Source: JADHLJ01 sp038118725 (lineage in GTDB: Bacteria > Pseudomonadota > Alphaproteobacteria > Thalassobaculales > Thalassobaculaceae). Taken from it: 64,000 nt of DNA. The DNA lies in the NCBI GenBank assembly GCA_038118725.1, contig JAYOIK010000016.1, positions 9,448 through 73,447 of the forward strand. Direction: 5' to 3'. Positions 33,941-43,104 of the stretch are shown piece after piece; the first letter of the stretch is position 1, and every line of letters starts with the position of its first letter. A program made the translations under genes and the position numbers. Under the pieces are notes generated by a model, which made no database searches, was not told the DNA's origin, and worked only from the letters and a program-made list of their open reading frames with translations.

Positions 33941-34705
33941 ATGAAGCTCTCTGGAAAAAACATCATCATCACCGGCGGGGCCAGCGGCATCGGCCACGCG
34001 CTGGCGGTCCGGTTCCGCGCGGAGGGCGCCGCGGGCATCACCGTCGCGGACCTCCAAGAGGACAAGCTTGCCGAGGTGGCTCGGGAAGTGGACGGGCTCG
34101 CGGTCCCCTGCGATGTCTCCAAGGAATCGGAGATCCAGAACCTCGTCGCCCGGGCCGAGGCGGCGCACGGGCCGGTTGATGTGTTCTGCTCCAATGCCGG
34201 TCTGGTTCGCTACGGCTGGGAAGAAGCGCCGGACGAGATCTGGGAGGCGAATTGGCGGATCCATGTCATGGCGCATGTCTACGCCGCGCGCGCCGTCGTG
34301 CCCGGCATGCTGGAACGCGGTTCGGGTTATCTGGTGAACACCGCCTCGGCGGCCGGGCTGTTGAGCCAGATCGATTCGTCCAGTTACGCCACCACCAAGC
34401 ACGCCGCCGTCGCCTTCGCCGAGACCCTTGCGATCCGCTACGCCGACAAGGGAGTGAAGGTCTCCGTCCTGTGCCCGCAATCGGTACGCACGGCGATGAC
34501 GACCACGCGCGGCGAGGCGGTCTCAAGCGTCGACGGCATGATCGAGCCAGAGGCGCTGGCCGATTGCGTGATCGAGACCATGGACAAGGAAGAATTTCTG
34601 ATCCTCCCGCACCCCCAGGTCCGGGAGTATCTGCAACGCAAGGCAACCGACTACGACCGCTGGCTACGCGGCATGCGACGCCTGCGGGACAAGTTCCTGG
34701 GGTGA
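33941..34705 (+). CDS. SDR family oxidoreductase
   Basis: 254 aa classical SDR: IITGGASGIGHALA loop, DVSKESEI, CSNAGLVRYG, NTASAAGLLSQ and the YATTKHA catalytic pair. Compared with the other SDRs in the window, the C-terminus is less typical: it ends with a basic segment (DYDRWLRGMRRLRDKFLG) instead of the VTGG-type tail, as in several SDRs that act on larger or hydrophobic substrates. The substrate is unknown. It is divergent from aapM with almost no intergenic DNA, and 166 bp upstream of mttB on the same strand. Confidence 0.83.
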   Translation: MKLSGKNIIITGGASGIGHALAVRFRAEGAAGITVADLQEDKLAEVAREVDGLAVPCDVSKESEIQNLVARAEAAHGPVDVFCSNAGLVRYGWEEAPDEIWEANWRIHVMAHVYAARAVVPGMLERGSGYLVNTASAAGLLSQIDSSSYATTKHAAVAFAETLAIRYADKGVKVSVLCPQSVRTAMTTTRGEAVSSVDGMIEPEALADCVIETMDKEEFLILPHPQVREYLQRKATDYDRWLRGMRRLRDKFLG

Positions 34706-34871
34706 GCTAGGCGCTCTCAACTTCCAAAGCGCGCGTGAATTCACCTTCAAGAGGCCCGGGCGCGCCCGCTATTGCCCAACCGCGACATCAAGCTGTCGCA
34801 AAGCCGCAAGAATCCCCGCCGGCAAGGCGTATGACTTTCCCGTGACACCTCGATTGCCACGGGAGCGGGCG

Positions 34872-36446
34872 ATGTCGGAAGAAATCGTGTTGGCGGAACC
34901 GGTTGAAGCGGAACGCGGCGGGCGACGTCGCGGCGGCGGCGGGCGCGACGCCCGGCGGGCCGCGCGCAATCAGCCCAAGCTGGTCCAGTTTCCCTATATC
35001 TCGCGCAAGGTTCCGGTCTTCGATGTCTTGGGCGACGAGGGGCTGGAGATCATCGAGCACAACGCCGACACGATCCTTGAGGAGATCGGCATCGAGTTTC
35101 GCGATGATCTCGAGGCCCTGGAGATGTGGCGCGAGGCTGGAGCGGATGTCGACGGGGTTCGGGTTCGCATGCCCCGTGGCCTCTGCCGCCAGCTTGCCAA
35201 GACCGCGCCGTCGAGCTTCACCCAGCACGCGCGCAATCCGGAGCGCTCGGTGGAAATCGGCGGTAAGAACACGGTCTTCGCGCCGGTCTACGGCCCGCCC
35301 TTCGTCAGCGATCTGGACGGTGGTCGGCGCTACGCGACGATGGCTGATTTCGAGAACTTCGTGAAACTGGCCTATCTCTCGCCGACGATGCATCATTCCG
35401 GCGGCACCGTCTGCGAGCCGGTCGATCTGCCCGTCAACAAGCGGCATTTCGACATGATCTACGCGCATATGAAATACAGCGACAAGCCGTTCATGGGGTC
35501 CGTCACCGCGCCCGAGCGCGCCACCGACACCATCGAGATGGCGCGGCTTCTTTTCGGCGCCGACTATCTGGAAGATCACACGGTTCTGACCAGCCTGATC
35601 AACGCCAATTCGCCGATGACCTGGGACGGCACCATGCTGGGCGCGCTCAAGACCTATGCGCGCGCCAACCAGGCGGTGATCACCGCGCCGTTCATCCTCG
35701 CGGGCGCGATGTCGCCGGTGACGGTGGCCGGCACGCTCGCGCAGACCCTGGCCGAGGCGCTGGCGGGGATCGCCTTCGCGCAGCTCTGCCGTCCGGGCGC
35801 GCCGGTGATCTTCGGCAGCTTCGCGAGCTCGATCTCGATGCAGTCCGGCGCACCGACCTTCGGCACACCCGAGCCGGCCCTGGTGCTCTATGGTTGCGCG
35901 CAACTGGCCCGGCGTCTCAATGTTCCGTTCCGGTCCGGCGGCTCGCTTTGCGGCTCCAAGACACCGGACGCCCAAGCCGCGTATGAGTCGGCGAACACCT
36001 TGCTGCCGACCTGCATGGCCGGCGTCAATTTCGTCCTCCATGCCGCCGGGTGGCTGGAAGGCGGCCTCGTCTCATCCTACGAGAAATTCGTCATGGACGC
36101 GGATCAGTTGGCGATGATGCAGACCATGCTCTCGGGCATCGATCTGTCGGAGAACGGCCAAGCCATGGACGCCATTCGCGAGGTCGGTCCCGGCGCGCAT
36201 TTCCTGGGTTGCGCGCATACCCAGGCGAATTTCGAAAGCGCGTTCTTCCGCTCGAACATCGCCGATAACGGAACCTTTGAGCAGTGGGAACTGGAGGGCG
36301 GCCGCGATGCCCATGTCCGCGCGTCGGGCCTGGTCAAGAAGATGCTCGGCGAGTACGAAGCACCGGCCATCGACCCGGGCGTGGATGAGTCAATCCGCGA
36401 CTACATCGCCCAGCGCAAGGCGAGTTTCCCAGACTCGAATATTTAA
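34872..36446 (+). CDS. mttB: Trimethylamine methyltransferase family protein (non-pyrrolysine MttB homologue)
   Basis: 524 aa from the ATG at 34872 (gggag 6 nt upstream). After an Arg/Gly-rich basic N-terminal tail (about residues 15-35) it is a full-length MttB-type TIM barrel with LEIIEHNADTILEEIGIEF, MHHSGGTVCEPVD, PFMGSVTAPERATDTIEMARLLFG, ILAGAMSPVTVAGTLAQ and GTPEPALVLYG. There is no in-frame TAG, so pyrrolysine is not used. Characterised non-Pyl homologues (e.g. MtgB, MtpB) demethylate glycine betaine or related quaternary amines onto a corrinoid protein. No corrinoid-binding protein, MtgA-type or MttC-type partner is in the window. It is convergent with the response regulator (26 bp between stops). 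Confidence 0.88.
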   Translation: MSEEIVLAEPVEAERGGRRRGGGGRDARRAARNQPKLVQFPYISRKVPVFDVLGDEGLEIIEHNADTILEEIGIEFRDDLEALEMWREAGADVDGVRVRMPRGLCRQLAKTAPSSFTQHARNPERSVEIGGKNTVFAPVYGPPFVSDLDGGRRYATMADFENFVKLAYLSPTMHHSGGTVCEPVDLPVNKRHFDMIYAHMKYSDKPFMGSVTAPERATDTIEMARLLFGADYLEDHTVLTSLINANSPMTWDGTMLGALKTYARANQAVITAPFILAGAMSPVTVAGTLAQTLAEALAGIAFAQLCRPGAPVIFGSFASSISMQSGAPTFGTPEPALVLYGCAQLARRLNVPFRSGGSLCGSKTPDAQAAYESANTLLPTCMAGVNFVLHAAGWLEGGLVSSYEKFVMDADQLAMMQTMLSGIDLSENGQAMDAIREVGPGAHFLGCAHTQANFESAFFRSNIADNGTFEQWELEGGRDAHVRASGLVKKMLGEYEAPAIDPGVDESIRDYIAQRKASFPDSNI

Positions 36447-36472
36447 GCTGGCTTTTACCTTGACGGTGGCCC

Positions 36473-36913
36473 CTAGGCGGTCGGCACGGTGACGGTGTCG
36501 AACCAGTAGTGCTCCAGGGAGGCGAATAGATCGCGCAGCGCCGCGAAGCCGGTCGGCTTCGTGACAAACGAACTCGCGCCCATCTGATAGCAGCGCTTGA
36601 TGTCTTGGCGGGAATCCGACGTCGTCAGAATGACGACCGGCAGATCCTTCAACGTGTCGTCATCTCGAATTTCGGAAAGCGCCTCGAAACCGTTCTTGCG
36701 TGGCATGTTGAGGTCCAGCAGCACCAGGTGCGGTCGTTTCGCGCCGCCGTGATCGCCTTCGCGTCGAAGATATTCAAGCAATTCCTGACCGTCCTGGACG
36801 ACGTTGAATTCCAGGACCGATCCAATATCCTCGATCGCCATCTCGGCCAATTTGCATGTGGCAGCGTCATCTTCCGCCAAAACAACGACGCCCTGGGTCA
36901 CGCTTCTCGCCAC
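36473..36913 (-). CDS. Single-domain response regulator (Rcp1-like)
   Basis: 146 aa, receiver domain only. It has the acidic pair LAEDD, phospho-acceptor Asp67 in LLDLNMPRKNGFEAL, Thr in ILTTSD and Lys in VTKPTGF. The pattern is that of the Rcp1/CheY-like regulators that often pair with phytochrome-type kinases. It starts with GTG at 36913 (aggggcgg just upstream). It has no output domain, so it must act by protein contact or as a phosphate shuttle. No kinase is adjacent; the hybrid kinase at 3.4 kb is a remote possibility. The 162 bp upstream show no clear feature. Confidence 0.87.
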   Translation of the reverse strand: MARSVTQGVVVLAEDDAATCKLAEMAIEDIGSVLEFNVVQDGQELLEYLRREGDHGGAKRPHLVLLDLNMPRKNGFEALSEIRDDDTLKDLPVVILTTSDSRQDIKRCYQMGASSFVTKPTGFAALRDLFASLEHYWFDTVTVPTA

Positions 36914-37075
36914 AACCGCCCCTTACTGTCATTTCGTAAAAATTCGGTTAACAAACTCGTTCACTCAAGTTCCGGATCGTGACTGATTTTCGCCCCATTG
37001 CCAATGCCGTAATACCAACGAGATGTTGAAAAACTCACACATCGGACCGAAATCCGACACTCTTCACCCAATCGG

Positions 37076-37573
37076 CTACCCGGAGGACAGGTTCAAGCTA
37101 TAGATCCAATAGCGAAATCCGTAGATTCTCGGAATCTCCCGGACCAGCCCGAAGCCCATTTCCTCATAGAGCGCGCGCGCCTCGGTCATCGCCTCGTTCG
37201 TGTGCAGCCCGAAGGTCTCGACACCATCGGAACGCGCCAAACCGAGGCACGCCTCGACCAGGGCTCGCGCCGCGCCGCGCCTCCGGTTCCTCGGCGGGAC
37301 CGCTAGGACGCGCATGAAGGCCCAATCCTCGGGAAAGCGATCCTGCTTCATCGCGCCCGGCGCGCAGTAGACGACGGAGCCCAGAAGCGCCCCCTCCTCC
37401 AGAGCCACGAGAAGCTCTCCGCCATTGCGCAATTGGGCGGTCGCCGAAACGCTTTTCTCCATTTCCGGCCAAAGGCCGGGCGCCATCAGCGGTTCGAACT
37501 GGCGGAATGCCTCGACGGTCATCGAGGCGGCAATCTCGTATTCCTCCAGAAGAGCATGGCGAACAACGGGCAT
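37076..37573 (-). CDS. GNAT family N-acetyltransferase
   Basis: 165 aa from the ATG at 37573. Motif A of the Gcn5 fold is present as VLAVPPRNRRRGAARALVEACL (acetyl-CoA pyrophosphate loop), preceded by the beta-4 strand and followed by motif B around LHTNEAMTEARALYEEMGF. The acceptor is unknown (small amine, amino acid or protein). It lies 36 bp downstream of soxG on the same strand and may be the last gene of the sox/mgd operon. Acetylation of an amine intermediate would fit that context but is inference. Confidence 0.82.
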   Translation of the reverse strand: MPVVRHALLEEYEIAASMTVEAFRQFEPLMAPGLWPEMEKSVSATAQLRNGGELLVALEEGALLGSVVYCAPGAMKQDRFPEDWAFMRVLAVPPRNRRRGAARALVEACLGLARSDGVETFGLHTNEAMTEARALYEEMGFGLVREIPRIYGFRYWIYSLNLSSG

Positions 37574-37609
37574 GATCAAGCCTTTGAAGAACAACTCACT
37601 TGGGGCCGG

Positions 37610-38227
37610 TTAGCGCTCGACCCGCGCGCCGAATTCCAAGCTCGCGTCGATCAGCCAGGCCCAGAGATAGGCCGCGAAACTCGCGCGAACGACGATATCG
37701 TAGCTCGGCGCGTCATCCACCTGCCAGAAACAGATCAGGGCTTGGGCTAGATGGCTCTGGGCCGCGCGGCCCGGCGTGAAGACACGGGGATGGAGATCCA
37801 GCGCGCAGCCCTTGGCCATCACGGTTCGAGCGTCGCGCCCCGAAAGCCGGATGACGGTCGACTGGTCGCTGGTATCGGTCACCGCGTGATGCACAGACGA
37901 GAGCGCCCGCGAAAGCGCCTCCGCCACCCCCACCTCGGCACCCGGTTCGGTGACCAGCAACCATTCGTTCGGCGCGGTCCAGACGATGAGGGTTTCCTGA
38001 TCGCCCGCCGTGGTGTTCGGGATTGTCGGCGGGGCCATCCCCAGGGCCTTGGTGACACCGGCGAGAAACGTCTTGTCGTCGGGATCACCGCGCAGGACCA
38101 GCTTGCCTCGATGTCGCCGCTCGGAAAGCACGACACCCGCGTCGGCCGGGCCACCGACCGGACAATCGGCGGAACCGATGATCCCGTCCAACGGCGTGAT
38201 GCCATCATCGCGCGAGAGATCAACCAT
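37610..38227 (-). CDS. soxG: Sarcosine oxidase / N-methylglutamate dehydrogenase gamma subunit
   Basis: 205 aa, the gamma subunit of heterotetrameric sarcosine oxidase-type enzymes (MgdD in N-methylglutamate dehydrogenase). It resembles the N-terminal part of GcvT-type folds: LVLRGDPDDKTFLAGVTKALGM, TAPNEWLLVTEPG, VTDTSDQSTVIRLSGRDARTVMAKGCALDLHPRVF and a C-terminal SHLAQALICFWQ. The ATG overlaps the soxA end by 8 bp, so it is translationally coupled. It has no catalytic residues of its own; it packs against alpha and beta to complete the complex. Confidence 0.87.
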   Translation of the reverse strand: MVDLSRDDGITPLDGIIGSADCPVGGPADAGVVLSERRHRGKLVLRGDPDDKTFLAGVTKALGMAPPTIPNTTAGDQETLIVWTAPNEWLLVTEPGAEVGVAEALSRALSSVHHAVTDTSDQSTVIRLSGRDARTVMAKGCALDLHPRVFTPGRAAQSHLAQALICFWQVDDAPSYDIVVRASFAAYLWAWLIDASLEFGARVER

Positions 38228-41200
38228 CGGCTCGCTCCCCTTCCAAATCGAAGAATCGGGGTTCGGTCACCACCGCCTTGATGGTCTTGCCGGAGAGCGG
38301 AATGCTCAGCGTCTCGCCCATGCGTTCCGGGCCGCCCTTGACCAAGGCCATGGCGATGGATCGCCCGCAATTCGGACTGTAGTAGCTGGAGGTGACATGC
38401 CCGATCATCTCCATCGGCGGCTCGGGCAGAACGCGCTCGACGATCTGCGCGCCCTCCGGAATCACCTCGTTGGGATCCTCGGTCAACAATCCGACCAGGC
38501 GCTTGCGATCGGATTTGACGATATCGGGCCGCGCCAACGCCCGCTTTCCAATGAAGTCCGGCTTCTTCTTGGAAACGATCCAGTCCATGCAGAGATCGCC
38601 GGGCGTTACCGTGCCGTCGGTTTCCTGGCCGACGATGATGAAACCCTTTTCGGCGCGCAGCACATGCATCGCCTCGGTCCCGTAGGGGCAGATATCGTAT
38701 TTCTCGCCGGCGGCCATGAGCGCCTTCCACAAAGCCAAACCGTGGCGCCTCGGCACGTTGATTTCGTAGCTCAACTCGCCGGTAAACGAGATCCGGAACA
38801 CCCGCGCGGGAATGCCGGCCACCGTCCCCTCTTGCATCGACATGAACGGAAAGGCTTCGTTTGAGAGATCGATATCGCCGCACAACTCAGCCAACAACTC
38901 GCGGCATTTCGGACCACAGATCGAGGCCACCGCCCATTGTTCGGTTACCGAGGAGCAGAAGACCTTGAGGTCCGGCCACTCAGTTTGCAGCCAATCCTCC
39001 AGCCAGTCCAGCACNNNNNNNNNNGTCCAGCACCGCGCCGGCGCCGCCGGTGGTGGTGGTCATGTGGAAATGGTCCTCGGCGAGGCGCACGGTCACGCCG
39101 TCATCCATCACCATGCCGTCTTCCTTGAGCATCAGCCCATAGCGCGCCCGACCAGGGGCCAGCTTCAGCCAGGGATTGGTGTAGACACGGTTCAGGAATT
39201 CGGCGGCGTCGGGGCCCTGGATGTCGATCTTGCCGAGCGTGGTGGCATCCAGGATACCGACGCTCGCCCGCGCGGCCAGAACCTCGCGATCCACCGCCTG
39301 GCGCATGGTCTCGCCCGGCTTCGGATAGTACCAAGCCCGCATCCACTGGCCGACATGCTCGAACTTGGCGCCAGCTTCGCGGTGCCAGGCATCCATCGCC
39401 GTGGAGCGCACCGGATCAAACAGATCGCCGATATTGCGCCCGGCATAGGCGCCGATGGTCGAGGGCGTATAGGGCGGACGAAAGGTGGTATGTCCGACGC
39501 CCGGAACATTCGCGCCCAGCACCTCGCTCATGATCGCCAGGGCGTTGATGTTCGAGGTCTTGCCCTGATCGGTTCCCATGCCCGTGGTGGTGTAGCGTTT
39601 CAGATGCTCGACCGACTGATAGCCCTCGCGCGCGGCGAGGTGCACATCGGCGGCGGTGACGTCGTTCTGAAAATCGACAAAGTGCTTGCCGGCATGGCCC
39701 AACGGCTTGCGCCCCGGCACCACCCAAAGATCCCGGCGATCGCCTATACCCGGCTCGACAACATCGAAACTTGTCGGGGCCGTTGTCTCGAAACCGAGCG
39801 CCGCGGCGGCATCGGCCCCCGCCTTGCACCCTTGATCCAGACATTCCGCCAGGGTGAAGGCGCCGTTGCACGCGCCGGCCGAGACCTCCCGCTGGACCGA
39901 GATATCAGGAACAAAGGCCGCGATATCCTCGTTCCAGCGTAGCTTGCCGGCGCTTTGCGAGAACAGATGAACGCTCGGGGTCCAGCCACCGGAGACCGCC
40001 ACCGCGTCGCATTCGATCCGCCGCGCCATTCCCGTCGCCGACGCATCGTCCGCGGTCAGCCGCATGATCTCAACGGAAGATACCCGCAGCGAACCCCGGG
40101 TGGAGACGATCGCGAATCCCGCGTGCACGGTGATCCCCGCGTCGATCGCCGCCTGAACCAGCCCGCCCTCGGCCTTGGCCCGGATATCGACGATCCCGGC
40201 GACAGCGACACCGCGCTCCTTCATGGCTAGAGCGGTTCGATAGGCGTCGTCGTTATTGGTGAACAGCAGGACCCGGCCGCCTGGTGCAACCCCGAACCGG
40301 TTAAGATAGGTCCGCGCCGCCGAGGAAAGCATGATCCCTGGACGATCGTTATCCGCGAAGACAAGCGGTCGTTCCAACGCGCCCGCCGCCAAGACCACTT
40401 GTTTCGCCCTCAGTTTCCACAGCCGCTGACGCGGCGCGTGATCCGGCGCGGCCCCGAGATGGTCGGAGACTCGCTCCAATATCGTGATGTAGTTGTGATC
40501 GTAATAGCCGGACACCGTGGCGCGACGCAGCAGGGTAGCCTCCGGCATGGCCTCGAGTTCCGCCACGGCCCGCCGGACCCAATCGAGCGCCGGCTCGCCA
40601 TCGATGCTCTGATCTCGGTCGGCAAGCAAGGCGCCGCCGAATTCCGGGTTCTCGTCGGCCAGCATCACGCGGGCGCCGGCCCGCCCCGCCGCCAGGGCCG
40701 CGGCAAGACCGGCTGGGCCACCACCCGCGATCAGGACATCGACATGCCCATGCCGCTTTTCATAGCGATCCGGATCGCGTCCGGTCGGCGCCTTGCCGAG
40801 CCCGGCCGCCCGGCGGATCCAGTGCTCGTATTTCAGCCACCAACTCGCCGGCCACATGAAGGTCTTGTAGTAAAACCCCGAGGGCAGGAACCGGTGCAGC
40901 AGATTGTTCACCGAACCGATATCGAACTTGAGGCACGGCCAGCGGTTTTGACTTGTCGCGACCAGCCCGTCACGCAGTTCGATCCGGGTTGCTCGGATAT
41001 TCGGGTCGGTTCGATTGCCGTCGCCAAGCTGGATCAGCGCGTTCGGCTCTTCCGATCCCGCCGCCATGATGCCGCGCGGGCGATGATACTTGAAGCTGCG
41101 CCCGACCAGATGCACCCCGTTCGCCAAAAGCGCGGAGGCGAGGGTATCACCGCGGAAACCTTCATACCGGCGCCCGTCGAAGGTGAATCTCAGCGGCGCC

Positions 41201-41250
41201 GAGCGATCGATATCACCCGCGCCGTCGACACGGAATTCCTGGCCGCTCAT
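38220..41250 (-). CDS. soxA: Sarcosine oxidase / N-methylglutamate dehydrogenase alpha subunit (interrupted by a 10-N scaffold gap)
   Basis: As assembled the frame breaks at the N run (39015-39024). Both gap edges carry the same 9 bases, gtccagcac; removing the 10 N and one copy (19 nt) puts the two parts exactly in frame and gives 1003 aa, the normal size. Domains: an N-terminal ferredoxin-like Fer2_4 region (RFTFDGRRYEGFRGDTLASALL), an NAD-binding FAD-type fold with AGGGPAGLAAAL (176-181), and a C-terminal GcvT tetrahydrofolate domain (about 600-1003) with SVTEQWA, FTGELSYEINVP and SYYSPNCGRSIAMALVKGG. It carries the folate site where the demethylation carbon becomes methylene-THF. The start overlaps soxD (ATGA). 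Confidence 0.9.
39015..39024. other. 10-N scaffold gap inside soxA
   Basis: Ten N flanked on the left (39006-39014) and right (39025-39033) by the same nonamer gtccagcac. This is most simply an unmerged contig overlap rather than missing sequence, since the merged reading restores the soxA frame. Confidence 0.97.
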
Positions 41251-41600
41251 GACGTCTCTCCCGAGAGCGCGTTCGCCTCGGCCGCGGTTCCGCGGCGCCA
41301 GTTCGCCTCGTAAGCCGCCTTGCCGGCCTCGCTTTTTGGCTTCTCGCCCATCGGGTAGATCTCGAGGATCTCGTTGGTCGCCGTGTTGCGCAGCATGTTG
41401 AACCAGCGCCGACAGCCATGGGAATGCGACCAGCGTTCCAGATGCGGGCCCTTTGGATTCTGTTGCATGAACAGGTATTCGGCGAATTCCTCGTCCGACA
41501 AGGCGCCGCCGTCGCGCGGCCTCAGGATATGTGCCTCGCCACCATAATGAAACTCGGCGTCGTCACGCGGCCCGCACCAGGGGCAATCGATCAGCAGCAT
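41247..41600 (-). CDS. soxD: Sarcosine oxidase / N-methylglutamate dehydrogenase delta subunit
   Basis: 117 aa from the ATG at 41600 (gggggag upstream); the longer open frame upstream reads into soxB and is not real. Zinc ligands known from SoxD are all at the expected places: Cys6 and Cys9 (IDCPWCG), His59 and Cys63 (SHSHGC). The small zinc subunit links the alpha and beta subunits. The C-terminal tail (about 30 residues, rich in Ala and Lys) is longer than in typical SoxD. It lies 13 bp downstream of soxB and overlaps the soxA start by 4 bp. Confidence 0.9.
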   Translation of the reverse strand: MLLIDCPWCGPRDDAEFHYGGEAHILRPRDGGALSDEEFAEYLFMQQNPKGPHLERWSHSHGCRRWFNMLRNTATNEILEIYPMGEKPKSEAGKAAYEANWRRGTAAEANALSGETS

Positions 41601-41613
41601 TTCGCGTCTCCCC

Positions 41614-42918
41614 CTAATGCGCGACGCCGGCGGCGCCGTGCTCGTCGATAAGATAACCGCCGGTGAACCGGTCAAGCGCGAAGGGCGCGGCGATCCTGTT
41701 CGGCTCGTCGCGGGCCACGAGATCCGCGAAGACATGGCCCGAGCCCGGCGTCGCCTTGAAACCGCCGGTGCCCCAACCGCAATTGAAGTAGAGATTCTTG
41801 ACCGGTGTCCTGGAAATCACCGGCGAGGCATCGGGACAGGTATCGACGATACCGCCCCAGGACCGCAACATGGACAGCCGCGAGAGCACCGGGAACAGTT
41901 CCACCGCCGCCGCCAGCATCCCCTCTGGGACGTTCAGGCTGCCGCGCTGGGTATAGGCGTTGTAGGAATCCGCGCCGGCGCCAAGCACCATCTCGCCCTT
42001 GTCGGACTGACTGATATACATGTGCACGGCATTGGACATGATAACCACGTCGAGGATCGGCTTGATCGGCTCGGAGACCAGCGCCTGCAAGGGCCGGCTG
42101 GTGATCGGCAGACGGAAGCCGGCCATCTCGGCGACCACGCCGGCATGCCCGGCGACGACACAGGCGACCTTGCCGGCCTTGATCGTCCCTTTCTCGGTTT
42201 CCACGCCCTTGACCACGCCGTTTTCGATATTGAAGCCGGTGACCGCGCAGTTCTGAATGATGTCGACACCCATCTCGTCGGCGGCGCGGGCATAACCCCA
42301 TGCCACCGCGTCATGACGGGCGGTGCCGCCGCGGCGTTGGATAAAGCCACCCATGACCGGATAGCGCAGGTTCGGATCGGTATCGATGATCGGCACGAGG
42401 CGCTTGATCTGCTCGGGGTTCATGACCTCGGAGTCGATTCCGTTCAGCCGGATCGCCTCGACCCGCCGGGTCATCTCACGCATCTCGTGTTCCGAATGCG
42501 CCAGGGTAAGCACGCCGCGCTGGGAGAACATGGTGTTGAAGTTAAGCTCCTGGCTCAACCCTTCCCACAGCTTCATCGAATGTTCGTAGATCGCCGCGCT
42601 CTCGTCCCAGAGATAGTTGGAACGGATGATCGTGGTATTGCGCCCGGTATTGCCGCCACCGAGCCAACCCTTGTCGATCACCGCGATGTTTCTTAGCCCG
42701 TGGATCGAGGCAAGGTAATAGGCCGTCGCCAGGCCATGCCCGCCGGCGCCGACAATCACCACGTCATATTCGGGTTTCGGTTCCGGCGATCGCCAGGCCC
42801 GCTCCCAATTCTCGTGATGGCTCAGGGCGTTACGCGCGAGGCTTAGAATGGAATAGCGCTGCTTGCCGCCACGCAACCGCCGCATCCCCTGTCCACCGCT
42901 GTTGCCGCTCGCTGCCAT
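41614..42918 (-). CDS. soxB: Sarcosine oxidase / N-methylglutamate dehydrogenase beta subunit
   Basis: 434 aa from the ATG at 42918, which has an ideal ggagggg Shine-Dalgarno; the ATG at 42930 is four codons longer. Family hallmarks: RYSILSLARNAL, YDVVIVGAGGHGLATAYYL (FAD), DKGWLGGGNTGRNTTIIRSNYLW, and His202 in TARHDAVAWG, which corresponds to the histidine that binds FMN covalently in sarcosine oxidase. It oxidises the N-methyl amine (sarcosine, or N-methylglutamate as MgdA). First gene of soxB-soxD-soxA-soxG, the same order as mgdABCD. A complete mgsABC-gmaS set 16 kb away makes N-methylglutamate a serious candidate substrate; sequence alone does not decide. Confidence 0.9.
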   Translation of the reverse strand: MAASGNSGGQGMRRLRGGKQRYSILSLARNALSHHENWERAWRSPEPKPEYDVVIVGAGGHGLATAYYLASIHGLRNIAVIDKGWLGGGNTGRNTTIIRSNYLWDESAAIYEHSMKLWEGLSQELNFNTMFSQRGVLTLAHSEHEMREMTRRVEAIRLNGIDSEVMNPEQIKRLVPIIDTDPNLRYPVMGGFIQRRGGTARHDAVAWGYARAADEMGVDIIQNCAVTGFNIENGVVKGVETEKGTIKAGKVACVVAGHAGVVAEMAGFRLPITSRPLQALVSEPIKPILDVVIMSNAVHMYISQSDKGEMVLGAGADSYNAYTQRGSLNVPEGMLAAAVELFPVLSRLSMLRSWGGIVDTCPDASPVISRTPVKNLYFNCGWGTGGFKATPGSGHVFADLVARDEPNRIAAPFALDRFTGGYLIDEHGAAGVAH

Positions 42919-43104
42919 GGCCCCCTCCATTGGTAACTTCCTGGTCCCATCCCAGCTTTCGGACCCAGGTGAAACGAGAACCTATTAGTCTCGCGGATCG
43001 GGGGTTGCCAGCGCCCGACATGCCTTGGCGCGGACGCGACAGAGCCGGCTTCAATCGAGACAAACCGTCTCGCGGCGGGACGTCATGCCCAGACCAACCC
43101 GCTA

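Noticed and set aside
34872..36446. Pyrrolysine-containing MttB
   Set aside because: No in-frame TAG; the frame is open from start to stop and ends at the usual length.
38220..41250. soxA pseudogene or frameshift
   Set aside because: The break coincides with the N run, and merging the 9-bp overlap restores the frame exactly.
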